This document shows, piece by piece, positions 17,637 to 26,921 of a stretch of DNA of 64,000 nt. The stretch is taken from positions 1 to 64,000 of the forward strand of contig JANXXI010000338.1 of assembly GCA_025350695.1 (NCBI GenBank), given 5' to 3'. The translations under genes and the position numbers were made by a program. The notes under the pieces were generated by a model. It made no database searches and was not told where the DNA came from. It saw only the letters and a list, made by a program, of their open reading frames with translations. This stretch comes from Acidobacteriota bacterium. Its GTDB lineage: Bacteria; Acidobacteriota; Terriglobia; Bryobacterales; Bryobacteraceae. Positions within the stretch are counted from its first letter, which is position 1, and the number at the start of each line of letters is the position of its first letter.

Positions 17637-18080
17637 ATGGAGAGCATCGGCGCAGGAGAAGTTAGCTGGCGGCGAGAGCCGCATGCCCCTCACGGAATGG
17701 GTCCGATGGCGGGCGCAGCACTAGATGGCAAGTTGTATATTGCCGTTCGCGATAAAGGCCTGATGATGTACGATACAGCAGCCAAGCGCTGGGAGACGAT
17801 TGAATCCGCCGCAAAGCCACGCTCCTGTCAGATGACAGCTTATCGCGGAGAAATTTGGATGCTGGGTGGGCGCGACACCGCCGGAGAAGATCAAACGTGG
17901 ATCTATTCGCCCAACGATCACCAGTGGCGCAACGGCCCATTGTTGCCGCGCCCACTAAGTTGGGGCGCCGCGGAAGTGATCGATGGGAAATTAATCCTAA
18001 CCGGAGGAGCCGGCAGTTACGGCAAAGATTACCTTTACACGGATCGAACCTTCGTGTTGCGCGATGGAAAGATTAAGTAG
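17637..18080 (+). CDS. Kelch-repeat protein, short and possibly truncated
   Basis: A 147-residue frame with about three Kelch-like blades: AALDGKLYIAVRDKGLMMYD, MTAYRGEIWMLGGRDTAGED and AEVIDGKLILTGGAGSYG. A complete Kelch propeller needs six or seven blades (about 300 residues), and there is no signal peptide, so this is probably the 3' part of a lost gene or part of an assembly of fragments. It ends 10 bases before the convergent histidine kinase gene. Confidence 0.55.
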   Translation: MESIGAGEVSWRREPHAPHGMGPMAGAALDGKLYIAVRDKGLMMYDTAAKRWETIESAAKPRSCQMTAYRGEIWMLGGRDTAGEDQTWIYSPNDHQWRNGPLLPRPLSWGAAEVIDGKLILTGGAGSYGKDYLYTDRTFVLRDGKIK

Positions 18081-18089
18081 CCGCTGAAC

Positions 18090-21000
18090 CTAAATTTCCT
18101 CGAACACGGAAAGCTTCGTCCACTTATCAAGCGCATTCGCCAACTGCTCCGGGCGGAACGGTTTTCCCAGGAAATCATCCATCCCCGCCTCAAAACATTG
18201 TTCGCGATGATGGGTCATTGCGTTGGCCGTCAAGGCCACAATCGGAGTCCTTCGCCCGCCTCGCTCAATCTCGCGTATCTTTTGCGTGGCTTCGTATCCA
18301 TCCATTTCCGGCATCTGGCAATCCATGAACACCATGTGGAAAGAGGACCGGCGGTAATGGTCGACTGCCTCTCGGCCGTTGTTGGCCACCGTCACATCAG
18401 CTCCTAACTTGCGAAGCATCGCTACCGCTACTTTTTGATTCACTAAGTTATCTTCCGCGAGCAACACCCGCCACTTGTTACTTACGGCTTGCGCCAGCGG
18501 CTGAAGCGAAGCGGCAGTTGAATCCGGCGACGGCCGATCTGCCGCCTCAGTCGATCTAAGCTCGACGAGCGAGCGAACTAAACTCGATATGCGGATTGGA
18601 CGCGAATGATTTAGCCACTCCGCTGGAGCTTTGAAATTTTCTTCCTTCGTGTTTGAGATGAGACAGACGCGCAGTTCCTGCCGCATCTCCTCAAACCAAT
18701 CCACTTCCCCAAACCCTTCAAGACGATCGTCGATTACAACCGTGCAAGGTCCCTGCTGTTCCCGCAAGACCTGCACCAAATCAAATACATTCGAAAATGC
18801 CTCAGCCCGGAATCCCGCCGCGTTCAGTTCATTTTTCAAGATTCGGGCGGCATCCAAGTGCGAGTAGCCCACCAAGGCCATGCCGCGGTTTACGTTGACC
18901 TCTGGCCGTACAGTCGAATTCGCCGCGTTGATCGGCATCCAGAATCCGAAAATCGAGCCCTCACCTGGCCGGCTTTCCACCTGGATTTCTCCACCCATCC
19001 CTTCCACCAATCGCTTGGAAATCGCTAATCCCAGCCCCGTGCCGCCATACTTGCGAGTATTCGAAGTGTCCACCTGCTGGAACTTATGGAACAACATCGC
19101 AATTTTCTCTTCGGCGATGCCAATGCCCGTATCGGCGACCGTGATCCGCAATCGGCCCTGCTGATAGGCGCATCCGATGAGTACATGACCCTTGGCCGTA
19201 AACTTGATCGCGTTGGACACCAGGTTCAGAACGATTTGCCGCACTCGAGTCGTATCGCCGGTAAGATCGGCTGGAACGCCCGGTGCTATTTCAAGCAGCA
19301 GTTCCAGATCCTTTTCATTCGCTTTGGGTCCGCAAAGCGTTACTACTTCTTCAAGGGTTCGCCGTAAATTGAAGGGAATACTTTCAAAATCAAGCTTGCC
19401 TGCTTCAATCTTTGAGAAGTCCAGCACGTCGTTTAGCAGCCCCAGCAGCGCATCGGCGGAGGTTCGAATGGTCTCGGCAAAATCGCGCTGTGCCGGATCA
19501 AGCGGCGTATCGGCCAGCAACGTAGTCATGCCGATGATGCCGTTCATCGGAGTACGCAGTTCGTGGCTGATCACCGCGAGGAATTCGCCCTTGGCCCGTG
19601 AAGCTGCTTCGGCCTTCTCTTTCGCTACCTCAAGATCCCGCGTGTATCGGATGCGCCCCACAATTAAGGTGACGGCTAAGTACAACACAATGCCGCTCAA
19701 CAGGATAAATGGAATCCAAAACATCGGCCTTTGATAGAAGGGCGGCACCGATTCAAAGGGCAGTGACTCAACGGGCGGATTGCTGCTCATTTGCAGCAGC
19801 TTTGCCTGTACTTCAATTCGGTGTGGCCCTGCCGGAGCCGAGGTCCACTCCGCAAGGCGGCCCAAGCCCCAATCACTCCAAGCCTGATCATCGAACCGGT
19901 ATCGCGTTAGTACTTTGTCCGGTACAAATTCACCCCAGTACGGAAGGGCTTCCCAGCGAAATCGCAGCTTGCCGCGTTCGTCCGCCAACTGCTCCAACCG
20001 GACGCGCGGCTGATGCTTCAACAGTGCGCTAATATGCAGAATGTAAGTGCCCCGCCCAAGGGACCCCACGTACACCTGTTGTTCTTCGACTAACAACGGC
20101 CATAGCGACAAGTTATCCAAACCGGAATCCATTTGAAACGAAAGCCAGGCGCCTTCCTCAAAAACAGACAGTCCCTTCTTCGTAGCCGCCCACAATCGCC
20201 CTTCCCGATCGGTCTTCACTTCAGCAACTTCATTCGACGGCAAGCCTTGCGCGGCGCCAAAGAAATGTACCTTATCGGTCTCATCGATATAGCCAACGCC
20301 ATTCGTTTTATCAGCGAACCATACGCGAGGCGCACCCGGCCGAATTCCTGGATCGGCGGTGACGCTATAAACGCCCCCATCCAGCAACTGATTGGTCCAT
20401 TGCCCTTCTTTCCACCGGCTCAGCCCCTCCGCCGTAGCGAACCAGTAAGAGCCGCTTCTATCCTCGGCGAACGAAAAGACCGCCTCCGATGGAAGCCCGT
20501 TCTCCTTGCCCCAACGGGTGAATTGACCTTCAATCCAGCGATATGCTCCTGCTTCCTTCGGCTTGCCATGAAGCGCGCCTTCGTGGCTTAGCAGCCATAG
20601 CCCGCCCTCGGAATCCCGGCGAATGCGATGTATGGGCTGATCCGTCAACCCGTCCTTGGCTCCGTATTGCCGCCATTGGCCTTTGAAGTAGCGGTAAGCT
20701 CCTCCGAAATGCGTGCCGCTAGAAATCCAAACCCCACCCTCCGTATCTTCGGCCAAACCGGTCACGCCCTGGGCTACATTGAAAAATTCAATGGAACCGT
20801 TCGCGTGGCGCACCTCGACGCTGCCGGCCGTACCCATCCACAAATCCCCATTCGAATGACGGAGAAATTCGTTGACTATGTTGCGATTCTCCGAATTGGG
20901 GTCCACCCAATGCGTCCATAGTCGAGTTGTGGAGCGGAAGCAGGCCAGGCCGTTTGAGGTGCCCACCCACAAATCGCCATTCGACCGGAACAAGGCGGAG

Positions 21001-21887
21001 GTAGCTAAACGGAACGGCCCAGGCACCGGCGACATTTCCTGCCAGTCGCCTTTATAGCGGTAGAGGATTTTGCCCGATTCAAACCCGGCTACTATGTCTC
21101 CATTCTGAGACACATCGCCGAAACGCAATTGGTCGGCGAAGGGTGGGATACGCCTGCCAAGTTTGCCCCCGGACATTTCCTGAAGACCCCGGGCGGACGC
21201 CGATTTGCGAACCCACACGAAGCCGTCCTCTTTCCTGTTGTATGAGGCAAACCCAAGTTCTTCGGTGCCGGGTTGACCCGCATGCTTCTTCCAACTTTTC
21301 CCAGTCCAGAGGTAAATCCCGTCGGCGGCATTCATCCAGGCGGACTGGCCGGAAGGCGCTAACAGAGCCGGCCCATCGGGCTTTGGAAGTGGGAAGCTGG
21401 ACGGCGCCGGTGTAACCTTTCCATCGTCGTAAACAAGAAGCTTCGATCCGACCTGGATCAGCAACGTTTTTTCACCCAGAGGAGCCGCGGACAAGATGTT
21501 CTCCCGGCCGGCTGCCAACAGGTTCACGCGCCTAAACCCCTGCCGGCCTCCTACATAGAAATAGCCGCTGCAGTTGAGCGCCACCTTGCCGTCTTGAAGC
21601 ACCCAGATTTGGCGCACGGATTCCTTGCAACTCAGACCTGATACGGCGGTCACCGTGTGCCAGGAATAGCCGTCGAACCAGGCGGCCCCTTCTTCGGTTC
21701 CGGCCCAGGTGATCTCTTCAGAATCTTCGACAATGGTGAGAATTGAATTGGACGGCAGACCGGAAGAAGTATTGAAACGAACCCAACGCCAATCGTCAAA
21801 GAACTGATTAAATTGGTCTTCGCGGGGGAAGGCGCAAAAAGACAGCACAAGACACAACAGGGCCAAGTGCTGACTTTTACGGATCAT
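18090..21887 (-). CDS. Propeller-sensor hybrid histidine kinase / response regulator
   Basis: A 1265-residue one-protein phosphorelay. Order of parts: signal peptide; two-component regulator propeller repeats (about 30-630; [44 protein letters not shown]); a Y_Y_Y-like sandwich (to about 715); a membrane segment ([20 protein letters not shown]); HisKA with the phospho-accepting His in [11 protein letters not shown] (near 772); HATPase_c with N and G boxes ([27 protein letters not shown]). A degenerate receiver-like region (about 1015-1120) follows, then a complete receiver with the acceptor Asp in [12 protein letters not shown] (near 1187) and ALTANA and GKPF motifs. The propeller faces the periplasm, as in BT4663-like sugar sensors. 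No output DNA-binding domain is fused, so a partner lies elsewhere. Confidence 0.93.
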   Translation of the reverse strand: MIRKSQHLALLCLVLSFCAFPREDQFNQFFDDWRWVRFNTSSGLPSNSILTIVEDSEEITWAGTEEGAAWFDGYSWHTVTAVSGLSCKESVRQIWVLQDGKVALNCSGYFYVGGRQGFRRVNLLAAGRENILSAAPLGEKTLLIQVGSKLLVYDDGKVTPAPSSFPLPKPDGPALLAPSGQSAWMNAADGIYLWTGKSWKKHAGQPGTEELGFASYNRKEDGFVWVRKSASARGLQEMSGGKLGRRIPPFADQLRFGDVSQNGDIVAGFESGKILYRYKGDWQEMSPVPGPFRLATSALFRSNGDLWVGTSNGLACFRSTTRLWTHWVDPNSENRNIVNEFLRHSNGDLWMGTAGSVEVRHANGSIEFFNVAQGVTGLAEDTEGGVWISSGTHFGGAYRYFKGQWRQYGAKDGLTDQPIHRIRRDSEGGLWLLSHEGALHGKPKEAGAYRWIEGQFTRWGKENGLPSEAVFSFAEDRSGSYWFATAEGLSRWKEGQWTNQLLDGGVYSVTADPGIRPGAPRVWFADKTNGVGYIDETDKVHFFGAAQGLPSNEVAEVKTDREGRLWAATKKGLSVFEEGAWLSFQMDSGLDNLSLWPLLVEEQQVYVGSLGRGTYILHISALLKHQPRVRLEQLADERGKLRFRWEALPYWGEFVPDKVLTRYRFDDQAWSDWGLGRLAEWTSAPAGPHRIEVQAKLLQMSSNPPVESLPFESVPPFYQRPMFWIPFILLSGIVLYLAVTLIVGRIRYTRDLEVAKEKAEAASRAKGEFLAVISHELRTPMNGIIGMTTLLADTPLDPAQRDFAETIRTSADALLGLLNDVLDFSKIEAGKLDFESIPFNLRRTLEEVVTLCGPKANEKDLELLLEIAPGVPADLTGDTTRVRQIVLNLVSNAIKFTAKGHVLIGCAYQQGRLRITVADTGIGIAEEKIAMLFHKFQQVDTSNTRKYGGTGLGLAISKRLVEGMGGEIQVESRPGEGSIFGFWMPINAANSTVRPEVNVNRGMALVGYSHLDAARILKNELNAAGFRAEAFSNVFDLVQVLREQQGPCTVVIDDRLEGFGEVDWFEEMRQELRVCLISNTKEENFKAPAEWLNHSRPIRISSLVRSLVELRSTEAADRPSPDSTAASLQPLAQAVSNKWRVLLAEDNLVNQKVAVAMLRKLGADVTVANNGREAVDHYRRSSFHMVFMDCQMPEMDGYEATQKIREIERGGRRTPIVALTANAMTHHREQCFEAGMDDFLGKPFRPEQLANALDKWTKLSVFEEI

Positions 21888-22687
21888 GTACCACCATCGG
21901 AGGAAGCGGTAGGGATCTTTGCTGGGTTGAAAACCTAGATGGGGTAGGAGGTGTTACTTAGAGGAAAGGATGGTGTCCTTGAGTTGCGATGGATAGGACT
22001 GGCGCGCAGCGTGCGTGCAGGCGCACTTGTGCCTGGGGCGTGAGTCTTTGCATTTTGAAATGTTCGCGCCAGCGGGCCGCACTTGCTTCAACTGGAAGGC
22101 CGCCAACCAAAACGGCCTGCTTGATTTGCCAAGCTAACGGCGCTGGTTCCCCAACCTGCGCCGCCTATCCAATGATTCCACCTGTACAACCCGCTGAACA
22201 CGATTGAAAAACAACAACTCGAACTGTTCGAGACCGTCTGCCTTGGAAGACAAACGGTTTTTGTTTGAAGAGTAGTCCGGGCCCGGATTCGCTCTCTGGA
22301 TATAAGTTACTACGGTGGGTTGGTGGAGTGGATTTCTTTGCAGGCGTTAAGTGGTTGAGGGATGGGGAGATATAAATGTGTGGTGCGCGGTGATTCGAGA
22401 AATCGCCTTTCGATTTAAGTGAAATAGAATCAAGTATTCTGGTTACATGTCTCCTCTGCTGCCTCTTTCCGGCAGCATTCTGATGAAATGCCTTAGGTCG
22501 AGGATAGTCAACTTGCGGCCTTGCTGAGCACCGTTGTTCAGAACATGCCGCGTTACACAATGTACGATGAACGGCATATCCTAAACGTTGCGGGCTGGAC
22601 GTAACGGCTATTTTGGGGACAAAGCTTGATACACGAAGCGGTGGAAATCTGAAGCTTTTATCACGGAGGCGGGTTCGGCGGATCGAG
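21888..22687. other. Gene-poor stretch containing one copy of a dispersed repeat
   Basis: About 800 bases between the histidine kinase and HicB. It contains dispersed repeat copy A (22022-22208). A 191-codon frame on the minus strand (22165-22740) is low-complexity, overlaps HicB and has no recognisable domain, so I do not call it. An imperfect hairpin followed by TTTTTGTTT at about 22228-22265 may be a terminator remnant. Confidence 0.5.
22022..22208 (+). repeat. Dispersed repeat, copy A
   Basis: Homologous in the same orientation to copy B at 40130-40300. Shared blocks include CACTTGTGCCTGGGGCGTGAG, a TTGCTTCAA-TGGAAG core, TTTGCCAAGCT and CGCCTATCCAATGATTCC. Small indels separate the copies, and neither keeps a full frame, so the element is either non-coding or a decayed coding fragment. 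Confidence 0.75.
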
Positions 22688-22897
22688 TTAGTTTTCCTCA
22701 ACGAGTTCGAAGTGCGAGAGCTCGGGGATTGGGTCACCATCGTCGCGCATTGCTGAAGGATGCATTTCCATCGCCTTAGCCATTCGCTGTCTGGTTTCTT
22801 CCAGGCTGCGGCCGGTGGCTACGCAACCCGGCAGGACGGGCGCGTAAGCGCCGTACCCAGTGGTGGACTTTTCATAGAGGACCAGGAACTTGTTCAT
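22688..22897 (-). CDS. HicB family antitoxin-like protein, solitary
   Basis: A 69-residue protein with the HicB partial RNase H-like core: YEKSTTGYGAYAPVLPGCVATG, then RSLEETRQRMAKAMEMH and DDGDPIPELS. HicB normally neutralises the HicA mRNA interferase encoded next to it. No HicA (dsRBD-like, ~60-80 residues with a G-H motif) is visible on either side, so this is an orphan of the kind common in acidobacteria and cyanobacteria. Its role alone is unknown. Confidence 0.85.
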   Translation of the reverse strand: MNKFLVLYEKSTTGYGAYAPVLPGCVATGRSLEETRQRMAKAMEMHPSAMRDDGDPIPELSHFELVEEN

Positions 22898-23039
22898 TAA
22901 TTAAATATCAGCTTGTTTAGCTCGTTTCATTGTAGACTTCTGCGTCTTCGGGGGCATCTCGTCTGATTCGTGTCCGGCGACACTTACTTTTCCAGGCTTG
23001 ACTAAAGGCTAGCGTTTGGTCCGTGGTATGGTATTCGAT

Positions 23040-23303
23040 ATGGCGACCACCAAAATCACTATTACGGTTCCCCAAGAGCAAGTTGTGGAAATATGCGCCT
23101 TGGTCGCAGCCGGTCGCGCGACCAGCACTTCCGCTTTCGTAAAGCATGCAGTTTCCATTGCGCTTTCCGACGCGGCGGGCTGGAGGGAGATGCTGGACGA
23201 CGCTCTTACCCAAACAGGAGGACCATTAAGCGACAAGGAGCGCGCATGGGCCGACGGCATTCTGGCGCCAAAGAAGAATGTGCGGAAAAGGAAGGCGGCT
23301 TGA
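23040..23303 (+). CDS. Ribbon-helix-helix antitoxin of a PIN-domain pair
   Basis: About 87 residues from ATG 23040. The N-terminus has an RHH-like strand (ATTKITITVPQEQVVEIC) and helix with a TSTSAFVKHAVSIAL motif; the acidic middle and basic tail (KKNVRKRKAA) are of the kind that wraps the toxin. An upstream ATG at 23016 would add eight residues before the conserved start. Its TGA overlaps the toxin's TTG start, the usual coupling of antitoxin and toxin, which keeps the antitoxin in excess. Confidence 0.83.
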   Translation: MATTKITITVPQEQVVEICALVAAGRATSTSAFVKHAVSIALSDAAGWREMLDDALTQTGGPLSDKERAWADGILAPKKNVRKRKAA

Positions 23304-23677
23304 GCGGCATTACTTTCGATGCGGGCGGTCTGATCGCGTTGGACCGGAATGATCGCAAGGTGATTGCGCTGCTGGCCCGCGCCGCTGAACGCGGTCTTCG
23401 CGCCACGATTCCAGCAACAGCATTGGCGCAGGCAATTCGTAACCCTGCAAGGCAAGCCCGTCTGCGGCGTTTGATGAGGCAGAGCAGCACGGATTTGGTT
23501 GCATTGGATGGGCCGGACGCAACGGCGGTTGGCCTATTGCTTGCGCGAAGTGGCACTGCGGATATCGTCGATGCCCACGTCGCCGTTTGCGCCCAGCGAA
23601 CTGGTCAAGCTGTCGTCACCAGCGATCCAGGCGATCTCAGGCGTCTCTTGCCGGGCTTGCGGTTGGTCGTCGTTTAA
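23300..23677 (+). CDS. PIN-domain toxin (VapC-like), TTG start
   Basis: A 125-residue putative ribonuclease. I chose TTG 23300 because it overlaps the antitoxin stop and begins one step before the conserved first strand (GITFDAGGLIALDR); an ATG at 23246 would add 18 unconserved residues. Acidic residues D7, D88, D91 and D109 are in place (DIVDAHVAV, VTSDPGDL), but the second acidic site, usually Glu, is Gln44 in ATALAQAIRN. That substitution is found in some members of this subfamily and may change metal binding. Function as a tRNA or mRNA endonuclease is by family only. Confidence 0.85.
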   Translation: MSGITFDAGGLIALDRNDRKVIALLARAAERGLRATIPATALAQAIRNPARQARLRRLMRQSSTDLVALDGPDATAVGLLLARSGTADIVDAHVAVCAQRTGQAVVTSDPGDLRRLLPGLRLVVV

Positions 23678-23759
23678 CGCTGGAAGGTGTTGAGGACTCG
23701 CGAAGCGACACAAGCACCTTGCTAGACTCCACGAGCGGGTCAATCATTATACTTATATT

Positions 23760-23911
23760 ATGACCCTCAAACTCCTCGCGCCGTCGGCACTAGCACTGGA
23801 TTGATTCTGCCCAAGGAACTACTCGCCCAGTTGGGATGGAAGGGTTCGCCGGCCTCAATCGTCACATGTCCCGGCTCCAGAGCGGTAATCACCGGTGGAT
23901 CGGAGGGCTGA
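23760..23911 (+). pseudogene. AbrB/MazE-like antitoxin remnant
   Basis: ATG 23760 opens MTLKL, then an indel shifts to the frame reading GTSTGLILPKELLAQLGWK, which is the signature of SpoVT-AbrB-fold antitoxins (typically MTLKVRxIGNSTGVILPKELL). After that, the conserved acidic turn and TETPDGIRL strand are replaced by unrelated residues and a TGA at 23909-23911. A TATACT box stands just upstream. No cognate toxin follows. This is the third toxin-antitoxin trace within 1.3 kb. Confidence 0.72.
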
Positions 23912-24229
23912 AAGACTAATCACTGCCGGGTCGCTTGACGTCCAGGTTAATCCGCCTGGTGGCATTTGATGGCTTGGATCGTACGCAAGCTGCGTGGTGC
24001 TGCCGCCTGACTCAGGTACGGTGAAAGTTAGTTAGTGCCTTGCTCTCTACATACCGCCCTGTGAATTCGCGCAATGCCCGTTACCGTGGCGGCCCCGACA
24101 GCCTGGGTGACGATTTCATTCCGTGATCCATAAGATTTCGCTTGCGGGGCACAACGTGGCGTATAATTTAAAGGTCCCACCCGCGTAGACGGAGCATCCT
24201 ACAGAAAGTACAATCGGTATCCTGAAACC
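23912..24229. other. Gene-free stretch upstream of the KAS III gene
   Basis: No gene found. A TATAAT hexamer at 24162-24167 may serve as the -10 box of the KAS III gene, but no matching -35 at normal spacing is evident. Confidence 0.4.
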
Positions 24230-25279
24230 TTGCAAATAAAAGCTGTTACCTTAAAGGCTCCTTCAAAGCTCATTACAAACGATTTTATTCTCTCGATAAT
24301 CGAAGAGGTGAATGTCGGCCTTCCCCGAAGCGAAGTCCTAACTTATTGCAAACAGTTGGAAGCTCTTTTTGCTAGAGCCGGTTCCAAGACGCGATATGTA
24401 AGGGACCGCGAAAACGGTGAAACCGCTCAAGTTCTTATGCAGCAGGCTGTACGGGATGCGATCACCAAATCCGGCGTGGCGCCGGAAGAGATCGATTTGA
24501 TGATCTTCTGCGGCGTGGGCCGCGGTTTCCTTGAGCCATCAAACGCCGCATTCCTGAGCCACAGCCTGGGGTTGAAATGTGAATTTTTCGATGTCGCCGA
24601 CGCGTGCATGAGCTGGGTCCGGTCCCTGCATTTGGCCTATCAGTTGTTGAAGGGCGGCGATCGCTACCGGAACATCCTAATTGTGAACGGTGAATTCACC
24701 ACCTACGAATTCGGCATTCCTGATATTTTCAAGATTAACTCGGCCGAGCAGTTGCGCTACTCCTTCCCGGCCATGACCATCGGCGAGGCAGCCACGGCCA
24801 CCGTTGTGGGTCCTTCCGATAAGCAGTGGAGTTTCAAGTTCCGCACCGACGCTTCCTATGCCCACCTCTGCACACTTACGCTGCCCGGTGCAAGCGACTA
24901 CGCCGGCCAGCACGACAGCATTGGTATTAATGGACTGTTGCGATTGGTCTCCTTCGGTAAGCAATTGACGTATCATGCGTTACGTCAGATGCTGGATTTT
25001 GCGATGGATAATTACGATTTCGCCGAACTCGCCAAGATCGACATTTGCTTTCCGCATGCGCCGAGTGACCCGGTAGTAGCCGCCGCCGCCCGCCGCTTGA
25101 GGCTAGGCGACCGACTGTATTCGAACCTCTTTTCGCGCTACGGCAATTTGATCTCCGCCTCAATCCCCGCCGCGATGTCGCTCGCCATCGACGAAGGGAG
25201 ATTAGTCAGAGGGAACCGCGTGGTTATGTGCCCTGCCAGCGCTGGAATTTCGCTCGGCTTAGTCGACGGCGTTTACTAG
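24230..25279 (+). CDS. Beta-ketoacyl-ACP synthase III-like protein, orphan
   Basis: A 349-residue thiolase-fold protein. The KAS III triad is complete: C126 in VADACMSWV, H276 in CFPHAPSD, and N306 in YGNLISASIPAAM. Such enzymes start fatty acid chains by condensing acyl-CoA with malonyl-ACP, or act in OleA-type head-to-head condensation, quinolone or polyketide formation. The dipeptide and motif context differ from housekeeping FabH (no GNTSSAS, and an N-terminal extension), and no acyl carrier, FabD or OleB-D gene is near. The start is TTG 24230; no in-frame ATG lies before the conserved core, so the start is uncertain. Located in an accessory zone rich in toxin-antitoxin genes, consistent with transfer. 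Substrate unknown. Confidence 0.88.
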   Translation: MQIKAVTLKAPSKLITNDFILSIIEEVNVGLPRSEVLTYCKQLEALFARAGSKTRYVRDRENGETAQVLMQQAVRDAITKSGVAPEEIDLMIFCGVGRGFLEPSNAAFLSHSLGLKCEFFDVADACMSWVRSLHLAYQLLKGGDRYRNILIVNGEFTTYEFGIPDIFKINSAEQLRYSFPAMTIGEAATATVVGPSDKQWSFKFRTDASYAHLCTLTLPGASDYAGQHDSIGINGLLRLVSFGKQLTYHALRQMLDFAMDNYDFAELAKIDICFPHAPSDPVVAAAARRLRLGDRLYSNLFSRYGNLISASIPAAMSLAIDEGRLVRGNRVVMCPASAGISLGLVDGVY

Positions 25280-25288
25280 TTCAAACCG

Positions 25289-26143
25289 CTACTGGTACAC
25301 GCACCTCTTATCGTCGCGATTCAGGTGGTATGTTTTGAAGTTCTTCGCCTTCGAATCCATGCAGCCTGTTAAATTCAGCAGTTCTACGTCCTTGAACTCA
25401 ACCGGCTGGCTCTCCGCCTGCAACGCAATGTAGCCCTCGCTCAAAACTGTTCCGTCTTTCTTGAACTCGGGATTGTAGCCGTTAGCCACCCCGCCGCCGA
25501 TCATCGGTTTTTCGTACAACAACACTAGTCGGCCTTCCGCCATCTGCCTAACGAACCCGGAACCCAACACTTCTAGTTCAACAGCCACCCACTCCTCATT
25601 TTTGTAGATTTTCGACGTCGAATTGGTACAGTGCGCTTTCACCATTTCACCGCCGCGGTGAATCTCCGTACCTGGTGTGCAGACGTTCATTGTGGTGCGG
25701 CCGCCCGCTAGAAGCTGAGCCTCGACAGAGATTGGCCAATCCTGGTCTTTTAGTATTGATTCTGGGGGCTGTGAATGGAACATGATGCCGCTATTCAACT
25801 TTGCGTAAGTCGGGCCGCCCTTGGCCTGCTCGCCGAAGAAGCGGTATTTCAAACGGACGCGAAAGTGGGATAGTTTCTGCTTGTAGAAGAGGTGTCCGAA
25901 GCGCGCGCCGAACTCGTCGTACTTGTCGTACATGACACGCAGCAGCCCGTTTTCCACACGGAAAGTATCCGCATAATTATCGCCGACTTCGTGATGAGCG
26001 AACTTCACGGCCCATCCGTCCAGGTTCTTGCCGTTGAAAATGGATTGCCAATCTTCGCGATTTGGATCGGCCGGTTGGGCGAGTAGGGGAATTGCAACCA
26101 TAGCTGCGACCAAGTGACGAGTGTGGAAGGGCATTTTTATCAT
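25289..26143 (-). CDS. Secreted DUF1080 protein (3-keto-disaccharide hydrolase family)
   Basis: A 284-residue protein with a signal peptide (VAAMVAIPLLAQP) and a concanavalin-like DUF1080 domain opened by WQSIFNGKNLDGWAVKF. It includes FRVENGLLRV, NSGIMFHSQPPES, EWVAVELEVLG and a final GYIALQAESQPVEFKDVELLNL. The family is now linked to hydrolysis of 3-keto-glycosides and is abundant in Planctomycetes and acidobacteria. The very C-terminus has a short Cys-containing tail (GCMDSKAKNF, KRCVY). Alternative start Met4. Convergent with the KAS III gene, 9 bases apart. Confidence 0.9.
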   Translation of the reverse strand: MIKMPFHTRHLVAAMVAIPLLAQPADPNREDWQSIFNGKNLDGWAVKFAHHEVGDNYADTFRVENGLLRVMYDKYDEFGARFGHLFYKQKLSHFRVRLKYRFFGEQAKGGPTYAKLNSGIMFHSQPPESILKDQDWPISVEAQLLAGGRTTMNVCTPGTEIHRGGEMVKAHCTNSTSKIYKNEEWVAVELEVLGSGFVRQMAEGRLVLLYEKPMIGGGVANGYNPEFKKDGTVLSEGYIALQAESQPVEFKDVELLNLTGCMDSKAKNFKTYHLNRDDKRCVYQ

Positions 26144-26180
26144 TGTAAGCGAAGATCGGCATCGGGTTTTCAGTTTGCTA

Positions 26181-26209
26181 TTGACAGCAGTCTTATGCTG
26201 TCTTATAAT
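26181..26209 (+). promoter_or_regulatory. Consensus sigma-70 promoter with an internal palindromic operator
   Basis: TTGACA (26181-26186), a 17-base spacer and TATAAT (26204-26209) match the consensus at every base. A 7-bp inverted repeat GACAGCA (26183-26189), six bases, TGCTGTC (26196-26202) sits between and over the two boxes. The distance from TATAAT to the ATG (26217) is only 7 bases, so transcription should start at or beside the start codon, giving a leaderless mRNA. The palindrome is the natural candidate for binding by the RHH antitoxin dimer. Confidence 0.85.
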
Positions 26210-26216
26210 TCATATT

Positions 26217-26495
26217 ATGAATGCAACGGCCACGCAACTCGCGAGAACTACCGAGCACCTGACAGTTCGAGGTATCCCTGCTGCACTTGCCTCCGCGCTT
26301 GAGCAGGAAAAGCGCCAAAGCGGACTTTCCTTGAACCAGACTGTAATTAACCTGCTTAGTCAAAGCCTGGGCGTTCGAGGGACCCGCAGCAACGGCTTAG
26401 CGAAGATGGCCGGGACGTGGAGCGAGCAGGATCAACGGGAATTCAACGAAGCCACCACGACAATGAACGAGATCGACCCGGATCTCTGGAAGTGA
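26217..26495 (+). CDS. FitA-like ribbon-helix-helix antitoxin
   Basis: About 92 residues from ATG 26217: an RHH DNA-binding N-terminus (TTEHLTVRGIPAALASALE, then EKRQSGLSLNQTVINLLSQ) and a C-terminal acidic toxin-binding part (GTWSEQDQREFNEAT, ending in IDPDLWK). A longer reading from 26121 would translate straight through the promoter and is rejected. Its TGA overlaps the toxin's GTG. Likely represses its own consensus promoter through the palindrome. Confidence 0.9.
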   Translation: MNATATQLARTTEHLTVRGIPAALASALEQEKRQSGLSLNQTVINLLSQSLGVRGTRSNGLAKMAGTWSEQDQREFNEATTTMNEIDPDLWK

Positions 26496-26914
26496 GCCGT
26501 TATTGCCTTGACACCAGCGCCTACAGCAATTTCAAGCGCGGTGAGCCTCGGGTTATTGAGCTTTTGGACAAAGCATCCTGGATCGGAGTTCCTTCCATCG
26601 TTCTTGGCGAACTTGCGGCTGGGTTTGAAAAGGGCAGTCATCGCGATAGGAATTTCGCTGAGATGGAAGAGTTCCTCGAAGCTCCGGTTATCCAAGTGCT
26701 TCCACTCGACAAGGAAGCCGCGTTCATTTTCGGAGTGTTGGTTAAGAAGCTGAAAGACCTTGGAAGGCCGATTCCCACCAACGACATTTGGATCTCCGCA
26801 ATTTGTGCGGCTTGCGGGGCGACCTTGATCACCTACGATGATCACTTCCGAAACGTTGAGCGTATTGGGGTGGTCGTCCTCGAAGCCCCGGCGCAGAAAT
26901 TGACGGCCAAATAA
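26492..26914 (+). CDS. VapC-like PIN-domain toxin
   Basis: A 140-residue PIN-domain ribonuclease with all four acidic positions: D7 in CLDTSAY, E40 in IVLGELAAGF, D98 in PTNDIWISAI and D116 in ITYDDHF. GTG 26492 is chosen because it overlaps the antitoxin TGA. Full length for VapC (130-140). Toxin of the module driven by the promoter at 26181-26209. Expected target is RNA, cleaved with Mg2+; the specific target cannot be predicted. Confidence 0.92.
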   Translation: MSRYCLDTSAYSNFKRGEPRVIELLDKASWIGVPSIVLGELAAGFEKGSHRDRNFAEMEEFLEAPVIQVLPLDKEAAFIFGVLVKKLKDLGRPIPTNDIWISAICAACGATLITYDDHFRNVERIGVVVLEAPAQKLTAK

Positions 26915-26921
26915 CTGGCGC

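Noticed and set aside
22165-22740. 191-codon minus-strand open frame
   Set aside because: Ser/Arg/Pro-rich without domain, overlaps the HicB gene and the dispersed repeat; typical of a chance frame.
22900-23039. HicA toxin next to HicB
   Set aside because: No ~60-80-residue dsRBD-like frame on either strand adjoins HicB; the next gene is an RHH antitoxin on the other strand.
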